This document shows, one piece after another, positions 50,266-58,367 of a DNA stretch of 64,000 nt. A program made the translations under genes and the position numbers. The stretch is taken from positions 186,001 through 250,000 of the forward strand of contig NZ_KB899911.1 in NCBI RefSeq assembly GCF_000378465.1, given 5' to 3'. The notes below the pieces were generated by a model. The model was not told the DNA's origin, searched no databases, and worked only from the letters and a program-made list of their open reading frames with translations. The stretch comes from Elioraea tepidiphila DSM 17972. GTDB taxonomy: Bacteria; Pseudomonadota; Alphaproteobacteria; Acetobacterales; Acetobacteraceae. Position 1 is the stretch's first letter. Every line of letters begins with the position of its first letter.

Positions 50266-51021
50266 TCAGACGACGATCGTGCGCGCCGGGCCCATCACGT
50301 CCATCTCGTACTCGAGCCCCACCACCGGCGGGCGCGCGTAGTGCCACACCACGCCTGGGCGCAGCGCGCCGCGCGGGCCGAAACAGAGGCCGAGCAGGTG
50401 GCCGATGTCGAGCACCGTGTAGATCTGCGCGTACACCGCATCGGCCCAGGTGAGGCCGAGCGCGGCCATCCGCTGCTCCATCGTGCCGAGCACGAACTCG
50501 ACCTTCTCGCGCAGCGCTTCCGGATGCGTCTCGCCGTACCGCACGGTGCGCTCACGGTACGAGCCCGCGCCCTCGGCCGCCTCGCCGCCGCCGGCGATCA
50601 CGAAGCTCGGACGCGTCGCGGGCCCGCGCGCGGGCACGGTGTAGGAGAAGGCGAACATCACCGGCTCGGCGGGCGCGTCGTAGAGCGGGCAGACATTGGT
50701 GCGCGCGACCGGGTTGACGCCGTCCTTGTAGATGCCCCAGCGCTCCAGCGTCTGCACATAGACGCGGTTGAACTCGGTGAAGCCGGCATCGGTGAAGGGC
50801 GCGGGCGAGCGCAGCTCGCAGGCGGCAAAGGCGGTGCTCGGCCTGCCGATCGCCGCGAGATGGCGCTCGACGAACCCGTAGGCCTGCGCGAGCGGCAGGG
50901 GCGTGTGCAGGCAGGCGCGCTCGACCTCGAACCCGTCCAGCGCCGCGATCCCGGCCGAGTACTGGAACACCGAGGGGATGTAGCGATAGCCGCCCGCCTC
51001 GAAACGAACCGCATCCTTCAT
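50266..51021 (-). CDS. CnbZ/RidA-superfamily deaminase-like protein
   Basis: 251 residues, resembling the group that includes 2-amino-5-chloromuconate deaminase CnbZ (two RidA-type folds). Conserved stretches: FEAGGYRYIPSVFQYSAGIA, FAACELRSPAPFTDAGFTEF, GINPVAR-like GVNPVARTNVCPLYD, FVIAGGGEAAEGAG and HYARPPVVGLEYEMDV. The likely role is hydrolysis of an imine/enamine intermediate. ATG 51021 is chosen for its strong GAGGAGG ribosome-binding site eight bases upstream; a GTG nine bases before it lies inside that region. It forms an apparent operon with the M81 copy 2 gene. Confidence 0.75.
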   Translation of the reverse strand: MKDAVRFEAGGYRYIPSVFQYSAGIAALDGFEVERACLHTPLPLAQAYGFVERHLAAIGRPSTAFAACELRSPAPFTDAGFTEFNRVYVQTLERWGIYKDGVNPVARTNVCPLYDAPAEPVMFAFSYTVPARGPATRPSFVIAGGGEAAEGAGSYRERTVRYGETHPEALREKVEFVLGTMEQRMAALGLTWADAVYAQIYTVLDIGHLLGLCFGPRGALRPGVVWHYARPPVVGLEYEMDVMGPARTIVV

Positions 51022-51202
51022 GAGCAGCACCTCCTCGGCCTTTGCGCGATCCTAGGGTTCGGCGGCACGGGCGGCAATCCGGGGCGGTCGCGTGATCCGC
51101 CTCACCACGCGCGCAACGGCGCGCCCATAAGCTGGGCATGTCGCAAGGGCAGGCGGTACCCGCACCGCATCGGCGCACCGGACACATCGGAGGAGCAGCA
51201 CG

Positions 51203-52045
51203 ATGAGCGATCCCGGGCAGAACGGCACGAGCTGGGGTTCGCGCCTCGTCGGCGGGATCCAGGTGATCGGCGGGGGGCTGGAGATCGCGCTCGGCGTCGG
51301 CGGCATCGTGCTGCCGGAACCCGCCACCACCGTGGGGGGCGTGATCCTGGTCGCGCATGGCGCCGATACGGTGGTCGCCGGGTTCCGCACCCTGTGGCAC
51401 GGCGAGGTGCAGCACAGCTACACGCAACAGCTCGGCACCGCGGCGGCGCTTGGTCTCGGCGCCTCGCCGCAGACCGCGCGCGGCATCGGCACGGCGGTGG
51501 ACATCGCGGCCGGCGTCGGGCCGGGGATGGCGATCGGGGTCTCCCGCCGGCTGGCGATCGCCGGGGCCGAGCAGGCGACGGAGCGCGTGGCCGTCGCCTA
51601 TCTGCATCGCAGCGCCCTGCAGATGGGGCACAACGCGGTCGGCGTGACCGCGGGCGGCAGGACGGCGTGGGTGCATTTCGCCGGCACCTCGCCCGGGCGT
51701 GTCGTGCCGCTGTTCGGCGGACCCGGGAACGGCTACATCCTCACCGAGCTTGCCGTGACGACGCAGCAGGCGACCCGTGCCTCGACCGCCTTGCAGACGC
51801 TGCGCGCCGGCGCGCCCCAGACCTGGGGTCTGTTCGGGCCGAACTGCACGACCGTGGCGACGCGCGTGCTCCAGGAGGCCGGCGTCGTGGTTCCCGCCTG
51901 GTCGCGCACGCCCTATCTGTTGCATCTGGGCGTCAACTACGGGGCGGAGATCACGGTCGTTGCCGGCACCGCCGCGACGACCATGCCGGTGCTGCTTGCG
52001 CCGCAGGGCGCGCCGCGGCCGGTGATCGTGGCGCCACCACGCTAG
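51203..52045 (+). CDS. Pretoxin-like protein with a papain-like (permuted) C-terminal domain, candidate effector
   Basis: 280 residues. The N-terminal third (about residues 14-65) is glycine-rich and hydrophobic (GGIQVIGGGLEIALGVGGIV, then GGVILVAHGADTVVAGFRTL), like the pretoxin segments of polymorphic toxins. The C-terminal part has GHNAVGVTAGGRTAWVHFAG with His143, and GPNCTTVATRVLQEAGV with Asn214-Cys215, the His-then-Cys order of permuted papain/NlpC-P60-type hydrolases or acyltransferases. No signal peptide or delivery domain is seen. A 141-residue gene starts 11 bases later. ATG 51203 has GGAGGAG upstream. An interbacterial toxin is an inference, not shown. Confidence 0.55.
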   Translation: MSDPGQNGTSWGSRLVGGIQVIGGGLEIALGVGGIVLPEPATTVGGVILVAHGADTVVAGFRTLWHGEVQHSYTQQLGTAAALGLGASPQTARGIGTAVDIAAGVGPGMAIGVSRRLAIAGAEQATERVAVAYLHRSALQMGHNAVGVTAGGRTAWVHFAGTSPGRVVPLFGGPGNGYILTELAVTTQQATRASTALQTLRAGAPQTWGLFGPNCTTVATRVLQEAGVVVPAWSRTPYLLHLGVNYGAEITVVAGTAATTMPVLLAPQGAPRPVIVAPPR

Positions 52046-52056
52046 ACGAGGGCGAG

Positions 52057-52482
52057 ATGGGGCTGGTGGTCGGCGAGTGGCGGTTTCCGTCCGGGACAGC
52101 GCCCGGGGTCGCGGCGATCGCCGAGGCGCTGGCGCGCGCCACCGGGCTGGAGGTTCGACGGGAGGGGCCTGGCGAGGACGGTGCGCTGCGCGTGCCGGCG
52201 CTGCGGGAGCGGCTGTTCGACTGGCGCATCGACGATGCATTGGTGACGGTGCATGGCTTCGTCCCGGCGCATCCGTATCTGTGGGAGATGCTCGACGCGG
52301 TGATGGCCTCGCTCGGCGGGCGCGTCGGCGAGGCCGTCCATCTCTGGCGCCCCGATCCGGCGCATGCGGCGCTGCGCCGACCCTGGCAGGCATTGACACC
52401 CGCCGAGCGCGTCATCCTGCGGATGCCGACCGTTGGCGCGTGGCGGCCGCTGGATCGTCTGCTGGCCCGGAAGGCGTCCTGA
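52057..52482 (+). CDS. Small protein downstream of the toxin-like gene, candidate immunity protein
   Basis: 141 residues, unrecognised family. It is acidic/aromatic, with LVVGEWRFPSGTAPGVAAIA, the conserved-looking LRERLFDWRIDDALVTVHGF, VPAHPYLWEMLDAVMASLGG and RPLDRLLARKAS. No signal peptide or membrane segment, so it is cytoplasmic. It starts 11 bases after the pretoxin/papain-like gene, with GAGGGCGAG just before ATG 52057 as ribosome-binding site. The size, location and co-orientation fit an immunity protein for the upstream candidate toxin; the assignment rests on context alone. It converges on comM (seven bases between stops). Confidence 0.55.
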   Translation: MGLVVGEWRFPSGTAPGVAAIAEALARATGLEVRREGPGEDGALRVPALRERLFDWRIDDALVTVHGFVPAHPYLWEMLDAVMASLGGRVGEAVHLWRPDPAHAALRRPWQALTPAERVILRMPTVGAWRPLDRLLARKAS

Positions 52483-52489
52483 GCGGCCG

Positions 52490-54004
52490 CTACGCCACCT
52501 CGCGCACGCCGCGCGCCCGCCACGTCAGCGCCTCGGCGACGTGCAGCCGCTTCACGGTCTCGCTGCCCGCGAGATCCGCCAGCGTCCGCGCCACGCGCAG
52601 CGTGCGTGCGAAGCCGCGCGTCGAGAGCCGGAGCCGCACGGCGGCCTGCTCGGCGAGGGCGAGCGCCTCGGCTTCGGCGTTCAGCGTCGTGCGCAGCACC
52701 TCGCCGTCCGCTTCGGCGTTGCTCGCGGGGCCGTCGGCGCCGTAGCGCGCCCGCTGCCGTGTCCGCGCCTCCGCCACGCGCGCCGCCACCGCAGCCGAGG
52801 CCTCGCCCGGCCGCACGCGCGTGAGTTCCGCGGGCGCGATCGGCTGCACCTCGACGAACAGGTCGATGCGGTCCAGCAAGGGACCGGACAGCCGCCCCTG
52901 GTACTCCTCGCCGCAGCGCGGGGCCTTGGCGCATTCGCGCGCCGGGTCGCCGAGATGGCCGCAGCGGCACGGGTTCATCGCCGCGACGAGCTGGAACCGT
53001 GCCGGATACGTCACATGCGCCGAGGCGCGCGCCACCGTGGTCCGCCCCGTCTCCAGCGGCTGGCGCAGCGCCTCGAGCGTCTGGCGCGGGAACTCGGGCA
53101 GCTCGTCGAGGAACAGCACGCCGCGATGGGCGAGGCTGATCTCGCCCGGCCGCGCGCGATGCCCGCCGCCGGTCAGCGCGGCCTGGCTCGCCGAATGGTG
53201 CGGGTCGCGGAAGGGAGGGCGCGTGACCAGCCGCCCGTCGCGCAGCATGCCGGCGACGGAATGGATCATGCTGACCTCCAGCGCCTCCGCCGGCGCGAGG
53301 TCGGGCAAGAGGCCGGGCAGGCGCGCGGCCAGCATCGACTTCCCGGCACCGGGCGGGCCGATCAGGATCAGGTTGTGCCCCCCCGCGGCCGCCACCTCGA
53401 GCGCGCGCTTCGCGGTCTCCTGGCCCTTCACGTCGAGCAGGTCGAGCCCGGGCGGCGCGGGCGGCAGGGCAGGGGGGTCGGGCGGGCCGATGATCTGGTC
53501 GCCGCGGAAATGGTTGATCAGGTGCAGGAGCGACTCGGCCGGCAGCACGCGCGCATCGCCGGCCCAGGCGGCCTCGGCGCCCTGGCTCGCCGGGCAGATC
53601 AGGCCAAGGCCGCGCGACGCGGCACCGATCGCCGCCGGCAGCACGCCGGCCACTGGGGCGAGCCGCCCGTCCAGACCGAGTTCCCCCAACGCCGCGTGTT
53701 CGGCGATGTCCTCGATCGGCACGATGCCCATGGCGGCGAGCAGCGCGAGCGCGATCGGCAGGTCGAAATGGCTCCCCTCCTTCTGGAGATCGGCCGGGGC
53801 GAGATTCACCAGGATGCGCTTGGGCGGCAGCGAGAGGCCGATCGAGGTCATCGCCGCGCGGACGCGCTCGCGGCTCTCGCCCACCGCCTTGTCCGGCAGT
53901 CCGACGACCGCGAAGGCCGGCAGCCCGGGTGCCACCTGCACCTGGATCTCCACCGGAACGGTCTCGATGCCCTGGAAGGCGAAGCTGGCGAGGCGGGCGA
54001 GCAT
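52490..54004 (-). CDS. comM: ComM/YifB-family Mg-chelatase-like AAA+ ATPase
   Basis: 504 residues, full length. ComM is a hexameric branch-migration helicase that helps integrate transformed DNA. An N-terminal Lon-protease-like fold (FQGIETVPVEIQVQVAPGLP, DKAVGESRERVRAAM) is followed by the AAA+ core with Walker A IGPPGAGKSMLA, RPFRDPHH-like RPPFRDPHHSASQAAL, Walker B GVLFLDELPEF and AAMNPCRCGHLGDP. The C-terminal Mg_chelatase_C ends RLHVAEALTWRARGVREV. ATG at 54002-54004; a longer upstream start would read through the palindrome at 54018-54049 and is rejected. Confidence 0.95.
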   Translation of the reverse strand: MLARLASFAFQGIETVPVEIQVQVAPGLPAFAVVGLPDKAVGESRERVRAAMTSIGLSLPPKRILVNLAPADLQKEGSHFDLPIALALLAAMGIVPIEDIAEHAALGELGLDGRLAPVAGVLPAAIGAASRGLGLICPASQGAEAAWAGDARVLPAESLLHLINHFRGDQIIGPPDPPALPPAPPGLDLLDVKGQETAKRALEVAAAGGHNLILIGPPGAGKSMLAARLPGLLPDLAPAEALEVSMIHSVAGMLRDGRLVTRPPFRDPHHSASQAALTGGGHRARPGEISLAHRGVLFLDELPEFPRQTLEALRQPLETGRTTVARASAHVTYPARFQLVAAMNPCRCGHLGDPARECAKAPRCGEEYQGRLSGPLLDRIDLFVEVQPIAPAELTRVRPGEASAAVAARVAEARTRQRARYGADGPASNAEADGEVLRTTLNAEAEALALAEQAAVRLRLSTRGFARTLRVARTLADLAGSETVKRLHVAEALTWRARGVREVA

Positions 54005-54017
54005 GCGCGGGCACCCT

Positions 54018-54049
54018 AGAGCCGTTTCCACATGAGTGGAAACGGCTCT
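54018..54049. repeat. 14-bp perfect palindromic repeat of alphaproteobacterial type
   Basis: AGAGCCGTTTCCAC (54018-54031), loop ATGA, exact complement GTGGAAACGGCTCT (54036-54049), preceded by CT. The CTAGAGC-GTTTCC...GGAAAC-GCTCT pattern is like a dispersed palindromic element common in alphaproteobacterial intergenic DNA. It lies just upstream of comM. Only one copy was noticed in this window. Confidence 0.7.
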
Positions 54050-54171
54050 GGTCATTCCCTGCGAGCATCTTCACGCACACGGCCGAGTCGAGCCGTGTGC
54101 GATCTGCTCTGGCCGCGCGCCCCGGCTGCCTCAACCGCGGTGCAAATGGCCCGGCACGCGGCGCGAGCGCG

Positions 54172-55122
54172 CTATTCCTCCACGGCTTCGTCGAGGATCG
54201 GCGGGGCGCGTTCGGCCTCCAGCCAGAGCGGGTCGAGCAGCGCCGCCAGGCCCATCTGCGCATCGAACGCCACCTGGTCGGCGCCCTCGCGATCGGTCCC
54301 CGCGCACAGCACCGCGCAGAGCCGCCGGTCCAGTTCCGCGGCACCTCCATGCTCGCCCAGCAGCGCCGCCAGGTCGGCGCCCAACGCGCCCTCCGCCGGC
54401 AGCAGGTAGCGGTTCGAGCCGGACGGATCCTCGGCCACCCGGGCCGCGACGAACCGTGTCGCGGACGGCAGCGGCTGCGGCCCGACGGCGGTCGCGCCGG
54501 ACAGGATGCCGCACAGGACGCTGCCCGGCGCGCCTGCCATCAGCAGGGAGAGGAACAGCGGCGACACCTCGTCGGGTCCGCGCAGCGCGATGTGCAGCGT
54601 GTTGCCGGTGACCAGCGGTTCGCCGCTGAAGCCGACCGCGCGGCCGAGCAGCCGTTCCCGGTACAGCGCCTCGTCATGCCCGCGCGCGCCGCGCCGGATT
54701 TCCAGCGCGCCGCGGATCACGTGTCCCCGGTAATAGGGCGACCAGGCCCAGGAATAGCAGGCATAGTGTCCGTACAGGGCGAAGCCGGCGGCCGGTCCGG
54801 CCTCGGCGGCGGGCGCATCGGCCAGTCGGCGCAGCGCGGCGGGGTCGGCGTTGAACAGGGAGACGAGCTCGGCCGCGAACGCCTCTACCGGGCAGCGGGC
54901 CAGCCAGTCGGCCCCGCGCTCCGTCCCCAGAACCCGCGCCCAATCGGCATAGATCTGCGGGTTGCGGGGCAGCGCCCGGCCCTGCATCCACTTGTTGGCG
55001 CGTTCCAGGTCGAACTGGGTGTCGGGGTTCACCTTGCGGAAGCGGGCGCACAGATCTTTGCGGGATGCGCAGCCAAGCACCAGCGCGGTCATGCGCAGTT
55101 TGGCGGCAAGCTCGTACGCCAT
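54172..55122 (-). CDS. Unrecognised protein with an N-terminal HTH-like segment
   Basis: 316 residues, soluble. The first about 65 residues (LAAKLRMTALVLGCASRKDL, CARFRKVNPDTQFDLERANK, WMQGRALPRNPQIYADWARV) look like a Xre-type DNA-binding segment that matches a growth-phase or repressor HTH. The rest (residues about 100-316) is an unassigned alpha/beta region with an aromatic-rich stretch (GHYACYSWAWSPYYRGHVIR). That suggests a one-component sensor (inference). It is divergent from the carbohydrate-binding-like gene at 55319, with a 22-bp palindrome in between. Start ATG at 55122 without a strong ribosome-binding site. Confidence 0.55.
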   Translation of the reverse strand: MAYELAAKLRMTALVLGCASRKDLCARFRKVNPDTQFDLERANKWMQGRALPRNPQIYADWARVLGTERGADWLARCPVEAFAAELVSLFNADPAALRRLADAPAAEAGPAAGFALYGHYACYSWAWSPYYRGHVIRGALEIRRGARGHDEALYRERLLGRAVGFSGEPLVTGNTLHIALRGPDEVSPLFLSLLMAGAPGSVLCGILSGATAVGPQPLPSATRFVAARVAEDPSGSNRYLLPAEGALGADLAALLGEHGGAAELDRRLCAVLCAGTDREGADQVAFDAQMGLAALLDPLWLEAERAPPILDEAVEE

Positions 55123-55166
55123 CGGCAGGCCCGTAAGTCACCAGCAGAACGGTCGGGGAGAGTGCA

Positions 55167-55188
55167 CTGGAATCTCCGGAATTTCCAG
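55167..55188. promoter_or_regulatory. 22-bp imperfect palindrome in the divergent promoter region
   Basis: CTGGAA-TC-TCCGGA-AT-TTCCAG (18 of 22 positions symmetric) lies 45 bases upstream of the HTH-like gene start and 131 bases before the opposite gene. A second partial copy, CTGGAATTCC, follows at 55197-55206. A pair of sites between divergent genes fits an operator for the adjacent HTH-like protein (inference). Confidence 0.45.
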
Positions 55189-55318
55189 GCGGGTCGCTGG
55201 AATTCCGTGAAAGTTCCTTGCCCGGCACGGCCCGCGGGGCGCGCAATGCCGCACGCCGGATGGTGGCTGCCTGGACCGGAGTGTCGCGCCGGTGCCGGGA
55301 CGATCGACGGAGGACCGC

Positions 55319-55882
55319 ATGACCCGCCTGCTCCCGCTGCCACTGGCAGATGTCAGCCCTGCCCTGGCCGAGTCGCGCACCAACCTGATCATCAACCCCG
55401 GGTTCGAGACCGGGGACTTCACCGGCTGGACCCAGTCGGGCGACACGGGGTTCACCTTCGTCAATGCGGCCAGCCCCGTCGTTCACAGCGGCGGATACGG
55501 CGCCCTGCTGGGGCCGAGCGACCTGGGCATGCTGGAACAGGGTTTTGACGCGCCTCCGGACGCGGTGCTGGCGATCGGCTTCTGGCTGAGGAACCTGGCC
55601 ACGGCGGCCAACTTCTTCAGCGCGTCGCTGAACGGCACCGAACTGTTAAGGTGTCGGAACGAGGCGGCCTTCGACTTCACCGGGTACCGGTTCGTCGCGA
55701 CCGGCAGCGCGTCCGGCCGTAACACGCTGACCTTCGCGGCGCGGCATGGGGTTTCCTATTTCGCCCTCGATGCGGTGTTCGTCGTCGTCGCGTCGGCGCC
55801 CGCCGCCGTGGCGCCGCCGGAGGAAGGGCTGCCTGTGCGCGCGGCGCTGCGCCGCCACGGGCTCCGAGCCGAAGGCGCCTGA
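55319..55882 (+). CDS. Carbohydrate-binding-like beta-sandwich protein
   Basis: 187 residues. The motif NLIINPGFETGDFTGWTQSG (residues about 22-41) is the standard opening of CBM/DUF642-like jelly-roll domains, and FYPV-type strands follow (GFTFVNAASPVVHSGGYGAL, ASLNGTELLRC, YRFVATGSASGRNTLTFAAR). The domain ends at about residue 165 (YFALDAVFVVVAS). The N-terminus MTRLLPLPLADVSPALAES is only weakly like a signal peptide, and no PEP-CTERM sorting tail is found, unlike many relatives; the ends may have decayed. GGAGGA lies just before ATG 55319. The role is unknown. Confidence 0.6.
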   Translation: MTRLLPLPLADVSPALAESRTNLIINPGFETGDFTGWTQSGDTGFTFVNAASPVVHSGGYGALLGPSDLGMLEQGFDAPPDAVLAIGFWLRNLATAANFFSASLNGTELLRCRNEAAFDFTGYRFVATGSASGRNTLTFAARHGVSYFALDAVFVVVASAPAAVAPPEEGLPVRAALRRHGLRAEGA

Positions 55883-55918
55883 GGCTTCGGCCACCGCAGG
55901 CCCCGGGGGGCCGCCCGA

Positions 55919-56815
55919 TCAGCGCGGATCGCCCGGCACGATGCCGGCGGGCAGTGCTGCCACATGGTCGTGGATCGCGCCGGCCGTGGTGAGCCAGATC
56001 CGTTCGCGCTCGCGGACGATGTGGCGCAACGCGCGGCGAAGCTGCCTCAGCCGGTGCGGCTGGCCGACGATGTAGGGGTGCAGCGCGATCCCCATCACCA
56101 GCGGCTGGCGCGCGGACTGCGCTAGCATCTCGTCGAAGGTGTCGATCAGGATGTCGGCGAACTGCGCCGCCCCGTCCTTGCGCGCGACGATCGAGGGGAT
56201 GTCGTTCGCCTCCTGCGGATAGGGGATCGAGAGGAGGGGACCGGCGCGCGTGCGCATCCACACCGGCTGGTCGTCCATGCACCAGTTCAGCGTGTAGGCG
56301 TAGCCGGCTTCCTTCAGCAGATCGGGCGTGACGGCGCTCTCGGCGATCCAGGGGCTGAGCCAGCCGCGCGGCGCGCGCCCCGCGTGGCGCGTGATCGTCT
56401 CCGTCGCCTCGGCGATCAGCGCACGCTCGGCCGGCTCGTCGAGCACCGACTGGCGCTCGCTGTTGGTGCGCCCATGGCCGACGATCTCGTCGCCGCGGGC
56501 CTGGATCGCGGCCATCAGGCCCGGCGCGTAGGCATACATCGCGCTGTTCACCAGCATCGAGGCGGGCAGGCGCAGCTCGTCGAGCAGCTCCAGCAGGCGC
56601 CACGCGCCAACGCGGTTCCCGTAGTCGCGCCAGGCGAAGTTCAGCACGTCGGGCGGCGGCCCGCCGGGGGCGAGCTCGGCGCCGAGGCCCTCGCCGAAGG
56701 CGAAATGCTCCAGGTTGATGCCCAGATAGACGGCAAGCCGCCTGCCCTGCGGCCACGCATAGTCCGCCCGTTCGGTGATGCCCGAGTAGTCGTAGCGGCC
56801 GTGGCTTCGCAGCAT
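55919..56815 (-). CDS. Polysaccharide deacetylase (PuuE/NodB-fold) family protein, second paralogue
   Basis: 298 residues, clearly related to the gene at 15551-16450: RYDYSGITERADYAWPQGRR, LGINLEHFAFGEGLGAELAP, DEIVGHGRTNSERQSVLDEP, GWLSPWIAESAVTPDLLKEA and PLVMGIALHPYIVGQPHRLR. The His-Pro-Tyr of the last block is nearer to characterised allantoinase-type members than the other copy (His-Thr-Phe). Cytoplasmic. ATG 56815. It lies downstream of the Crp/Fnr gene on the same strand (69-base gap). Confidence 0.85.
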   Translation of the reverse strand: MLRSHGRYDYSGITERADYAWPQGRRLAVYLGINLEHFAFGEGLGAELAPGGPPPDVLNFAWRDYGNRVGAWRLLELLDELRLPASMLVNSAMYAYAPGLMAAIQARGDEIVGHGRTNSERQSVLDEPAERALIAEATETITRHAGRAPRGWLSPWIAESAVTPDLLKEAGYAYTLNWCMDDQPVWMRTRAGPLLSIPYPQEANDIPSIVARKDGAAQFADILIDTFDEMLAQSARQPLVMGIALHPYIVGQPHRLRQLRRALRHIVRERERIWLTTAGAIHDHVAALPAGIVPGDPR

Positions 56816-56884
56816 GTGCCCCCCCTCCGCCTGCGGTGCGCGTCGGAACGCAAGCGCCGTGCCGCAGCGCCGGCCCGAGCGCAG

Positions 56885-57640
56885 CTACAGCATCTCGCGC
56901 GGCACCAGGTACTCGTCGCGCCAGCCGCAGAGCGCCGCCAGCCGGTCGGGGTCGCGGATGATCAGCACGCCGCGCGCGATCTGCTCGAGCCCGTGCGCGC
57001 GCAGCCGGGTCGCGGCGCGGCTCACCGCCTCGGCCGACAGTCCGAGCGCGTCGGCCAGATGCCGGTGCGTCGGCGGAAAGGGCAGCGGCCCGCCGACATC
57101 GACCCGCCGGCGCAGACGGATGCGCGCGGCGAGTTCGAGCGCGAGATGGGCGAGCCGTTCCTCGGCGCTGCGTCGGCCGAGCGAGAACAGCCGCTCGTGC
57201 AGCATCGCCTCGTCGCGCGCGAGCAGCCAGGCGATCGAGGCCGAGAGCGCCGGATTGTGCTCCATCTCCGCGAGCACCTTGCGGCGCGGAAACACGCAGG
57301 CGGAGACCGCCGTCAGCGCTTCGACGAGAGTGTCCGTCCCCTTCACCGCGAGATGCTCGGCGCCGACCAGGTCGCCCGGCAGGTGGAAGTCGAGGATCTG
57401 GCGCGCGCCGTCGTCGGAGGTGGTGTGGCTGAACGCCCAGCCGGCATAGATGGTCATCAGCGGCGCGTCGTGGGCGCTGTGGCGCATCAGTTCGGTGCCG
57501 GGAGGTGCGCGGCGGATCGCGCTGCGCAGACGCTGCACCTCGGCGAGCTGCTGCGGACCGAACGGACGGAACATCGCGAGCCGCCGGATCCCGCAATCCG
57601 CGCAGCGGGCGGGCGGCGCCGGCGGCTGCCCCTCGTCCAT
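56885..57640 (-). CDS. Crp/Fnr family regulator with an incomplete FNR-type cysteine set
   Basis: 251 residues. Near the N-terminus it has Cys13-x2-Cys16 (ARCADCGIRRLAMFRPF), and Cys115 (AVSACVFPRR) is at the place of the fourth FNR cluster ligand; the third cysteine position (residue 22) is Ala. The cyclic-nucleotide-like barrel is seen in AGWAFSHTTSDDGARQILDF, then HLPGDLVGAEHL. The HTH is THRHLADALGLSAEAVSRAA. With three of the four ligands, it may bind a cluster unusually or sense redox. ATG at 57638-57640. It lies upstream of hsp20, near an FNR-type box. Confidence 0.85.
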   Translation of the reverse strand: MDEGQPPAPPARCADCGIRRLAMFRPFGPQQLAEVQRLRSAIRRAPPGTELMRHSAHDAPLMTIYAGWAFSHTTSDDGARQILDFHLPGDLVGAEHLAVKGTDTLVEALTAVSACVFPRRKVLAEMEHNPALSASIAWLLARDEAMLHERLFSLGRRSAEERLAHLALELAARIRLRRRVDVGGPLPFPPTHRHLADALGLSAEAVSRAATRLRAHGLEQIARGVLIIRDPDRLAALCGWRDEYLVPREML

Positions 57641-57747
57641 GACCGTCTCCCCGTCGGCGCGGCCATGCGTTCCCGCCGCGCGGCCCAGCGACAAGACGTA
57701 GACGAGGTGGACGGGTCCCGGCAATGCACCCGGGCAACCCATGCTCG

Positions 57748-57781
57748 CCGCCCCACGCGCGGCAGGCGCGGCGTGGGGCGG
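57748..57781 (-). terminator. Hairpin downstream of hsp20
   Basis: CCGCCCCACGC (57748-57758) and GCGTGGGGCGG (57771-57781) form an 11-bp perfect stem around a 12-base loop. It lies 13 bases after the hsp20 stop on the minus strand and is the likely end of that transcript; no uridine tract follows. Confidence 0.55.
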
Positions 57782-57793
57782 AGGGGGGCCGTC

Positions 57794-58258
57794 TCAGCCG
57801 GCCGGCTTGATCTCGATCCGGCTCGCGGGCTTGGCGGCCTCGGGCGGCTTGGGCAGCGTCACCGTCAGCACGCCCCTGGCGAACTCGGCCTTCACCTCGT
57901 CGGGCTTCGGCGCGAAGGGCAGCTGCAGGCTGCGCACGAAGGCGCCGTAGCTGCGCTCCTGCACGTGCCAGCCCTTCTCGTCCTTGGCGCTCTCGCTCTT
58001 CTTCTCGCCCTTGATGGTGAGCACGTCGTCATCGACCGACAGTTCGACGTCCTGCTCCGACATGCCGGGCAGTTCGGCCGTCACGGTCAGGCCGGTCTCG
58101 GTCTCCTTCACGTCGATCGCCGGGCGCCAGTCGGCGCGCATCACCGGCAGCGGCGCCATGGTTCCGAAAGCCTGCTCGATACGCTCCTGCATCCGCCGCA
58201 TGTCTTCGAGCATCCGGTCGATACCGCCCGTGCCGAACAGCGATGGCAGCATGGCCAT
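57794..58258 (-). CDS. Hsp20/alpha-crystallin family small heat-shock protein
   Basis: 154 residues; ATP-independent holdase that keeps unfolded proteins soluble. An N-terminal helical region (GTGGIDRMLEDMRRMQERIE) is followed by the alpha-crystallin domain: RPAIDVKETETGLTVTAELP, GMSEQDVELSVDDDVLTIKG, and ERSYGAFVRSLQLPFAPKPD. The closing ARGVLTVTLPKPP and a C-terminal Ile-Glu-Ile anchor motif (RIEIKPAG) follow. ATG at 58256-58258. An FNR-type box lies 110 bases upstream. Confidence 0.93.
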   Translation of the reverse strand: MAMLPSLFGTGGIDRMLEDMRRMQERIEQAFGTMAPLPVMRADWRPAIDVKETETGLTVTAELPGMSEQDVELSVDDDVLTIKGEKKSESAKDEKGWHVQERSYGAFVRSLQLPFAPKPDEVKAEFARGVLTVTLPKPPEAAKPASRIEIKPAG

Positions 58259-58367
58259 GAGTGCACTCCTCTCGCATGATGTTCCGGAGCCCGCGCCGGC
58301 GCGACGACCGGGTCGTCCGGCGCCCGCGCGGTACGGCAAACGCTAGCCAGCGTGCCGCGTAACGACC

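Noticed and set aside
48688-52482. A plus-strand open frame of about 1264 codons across the M81 and CnbZ-like genes
   Set aside because: Almost all of it is the antisense shadow of real minus-strand genes; only its last 141 codons (from ATG 52057) look like a genuine protein.
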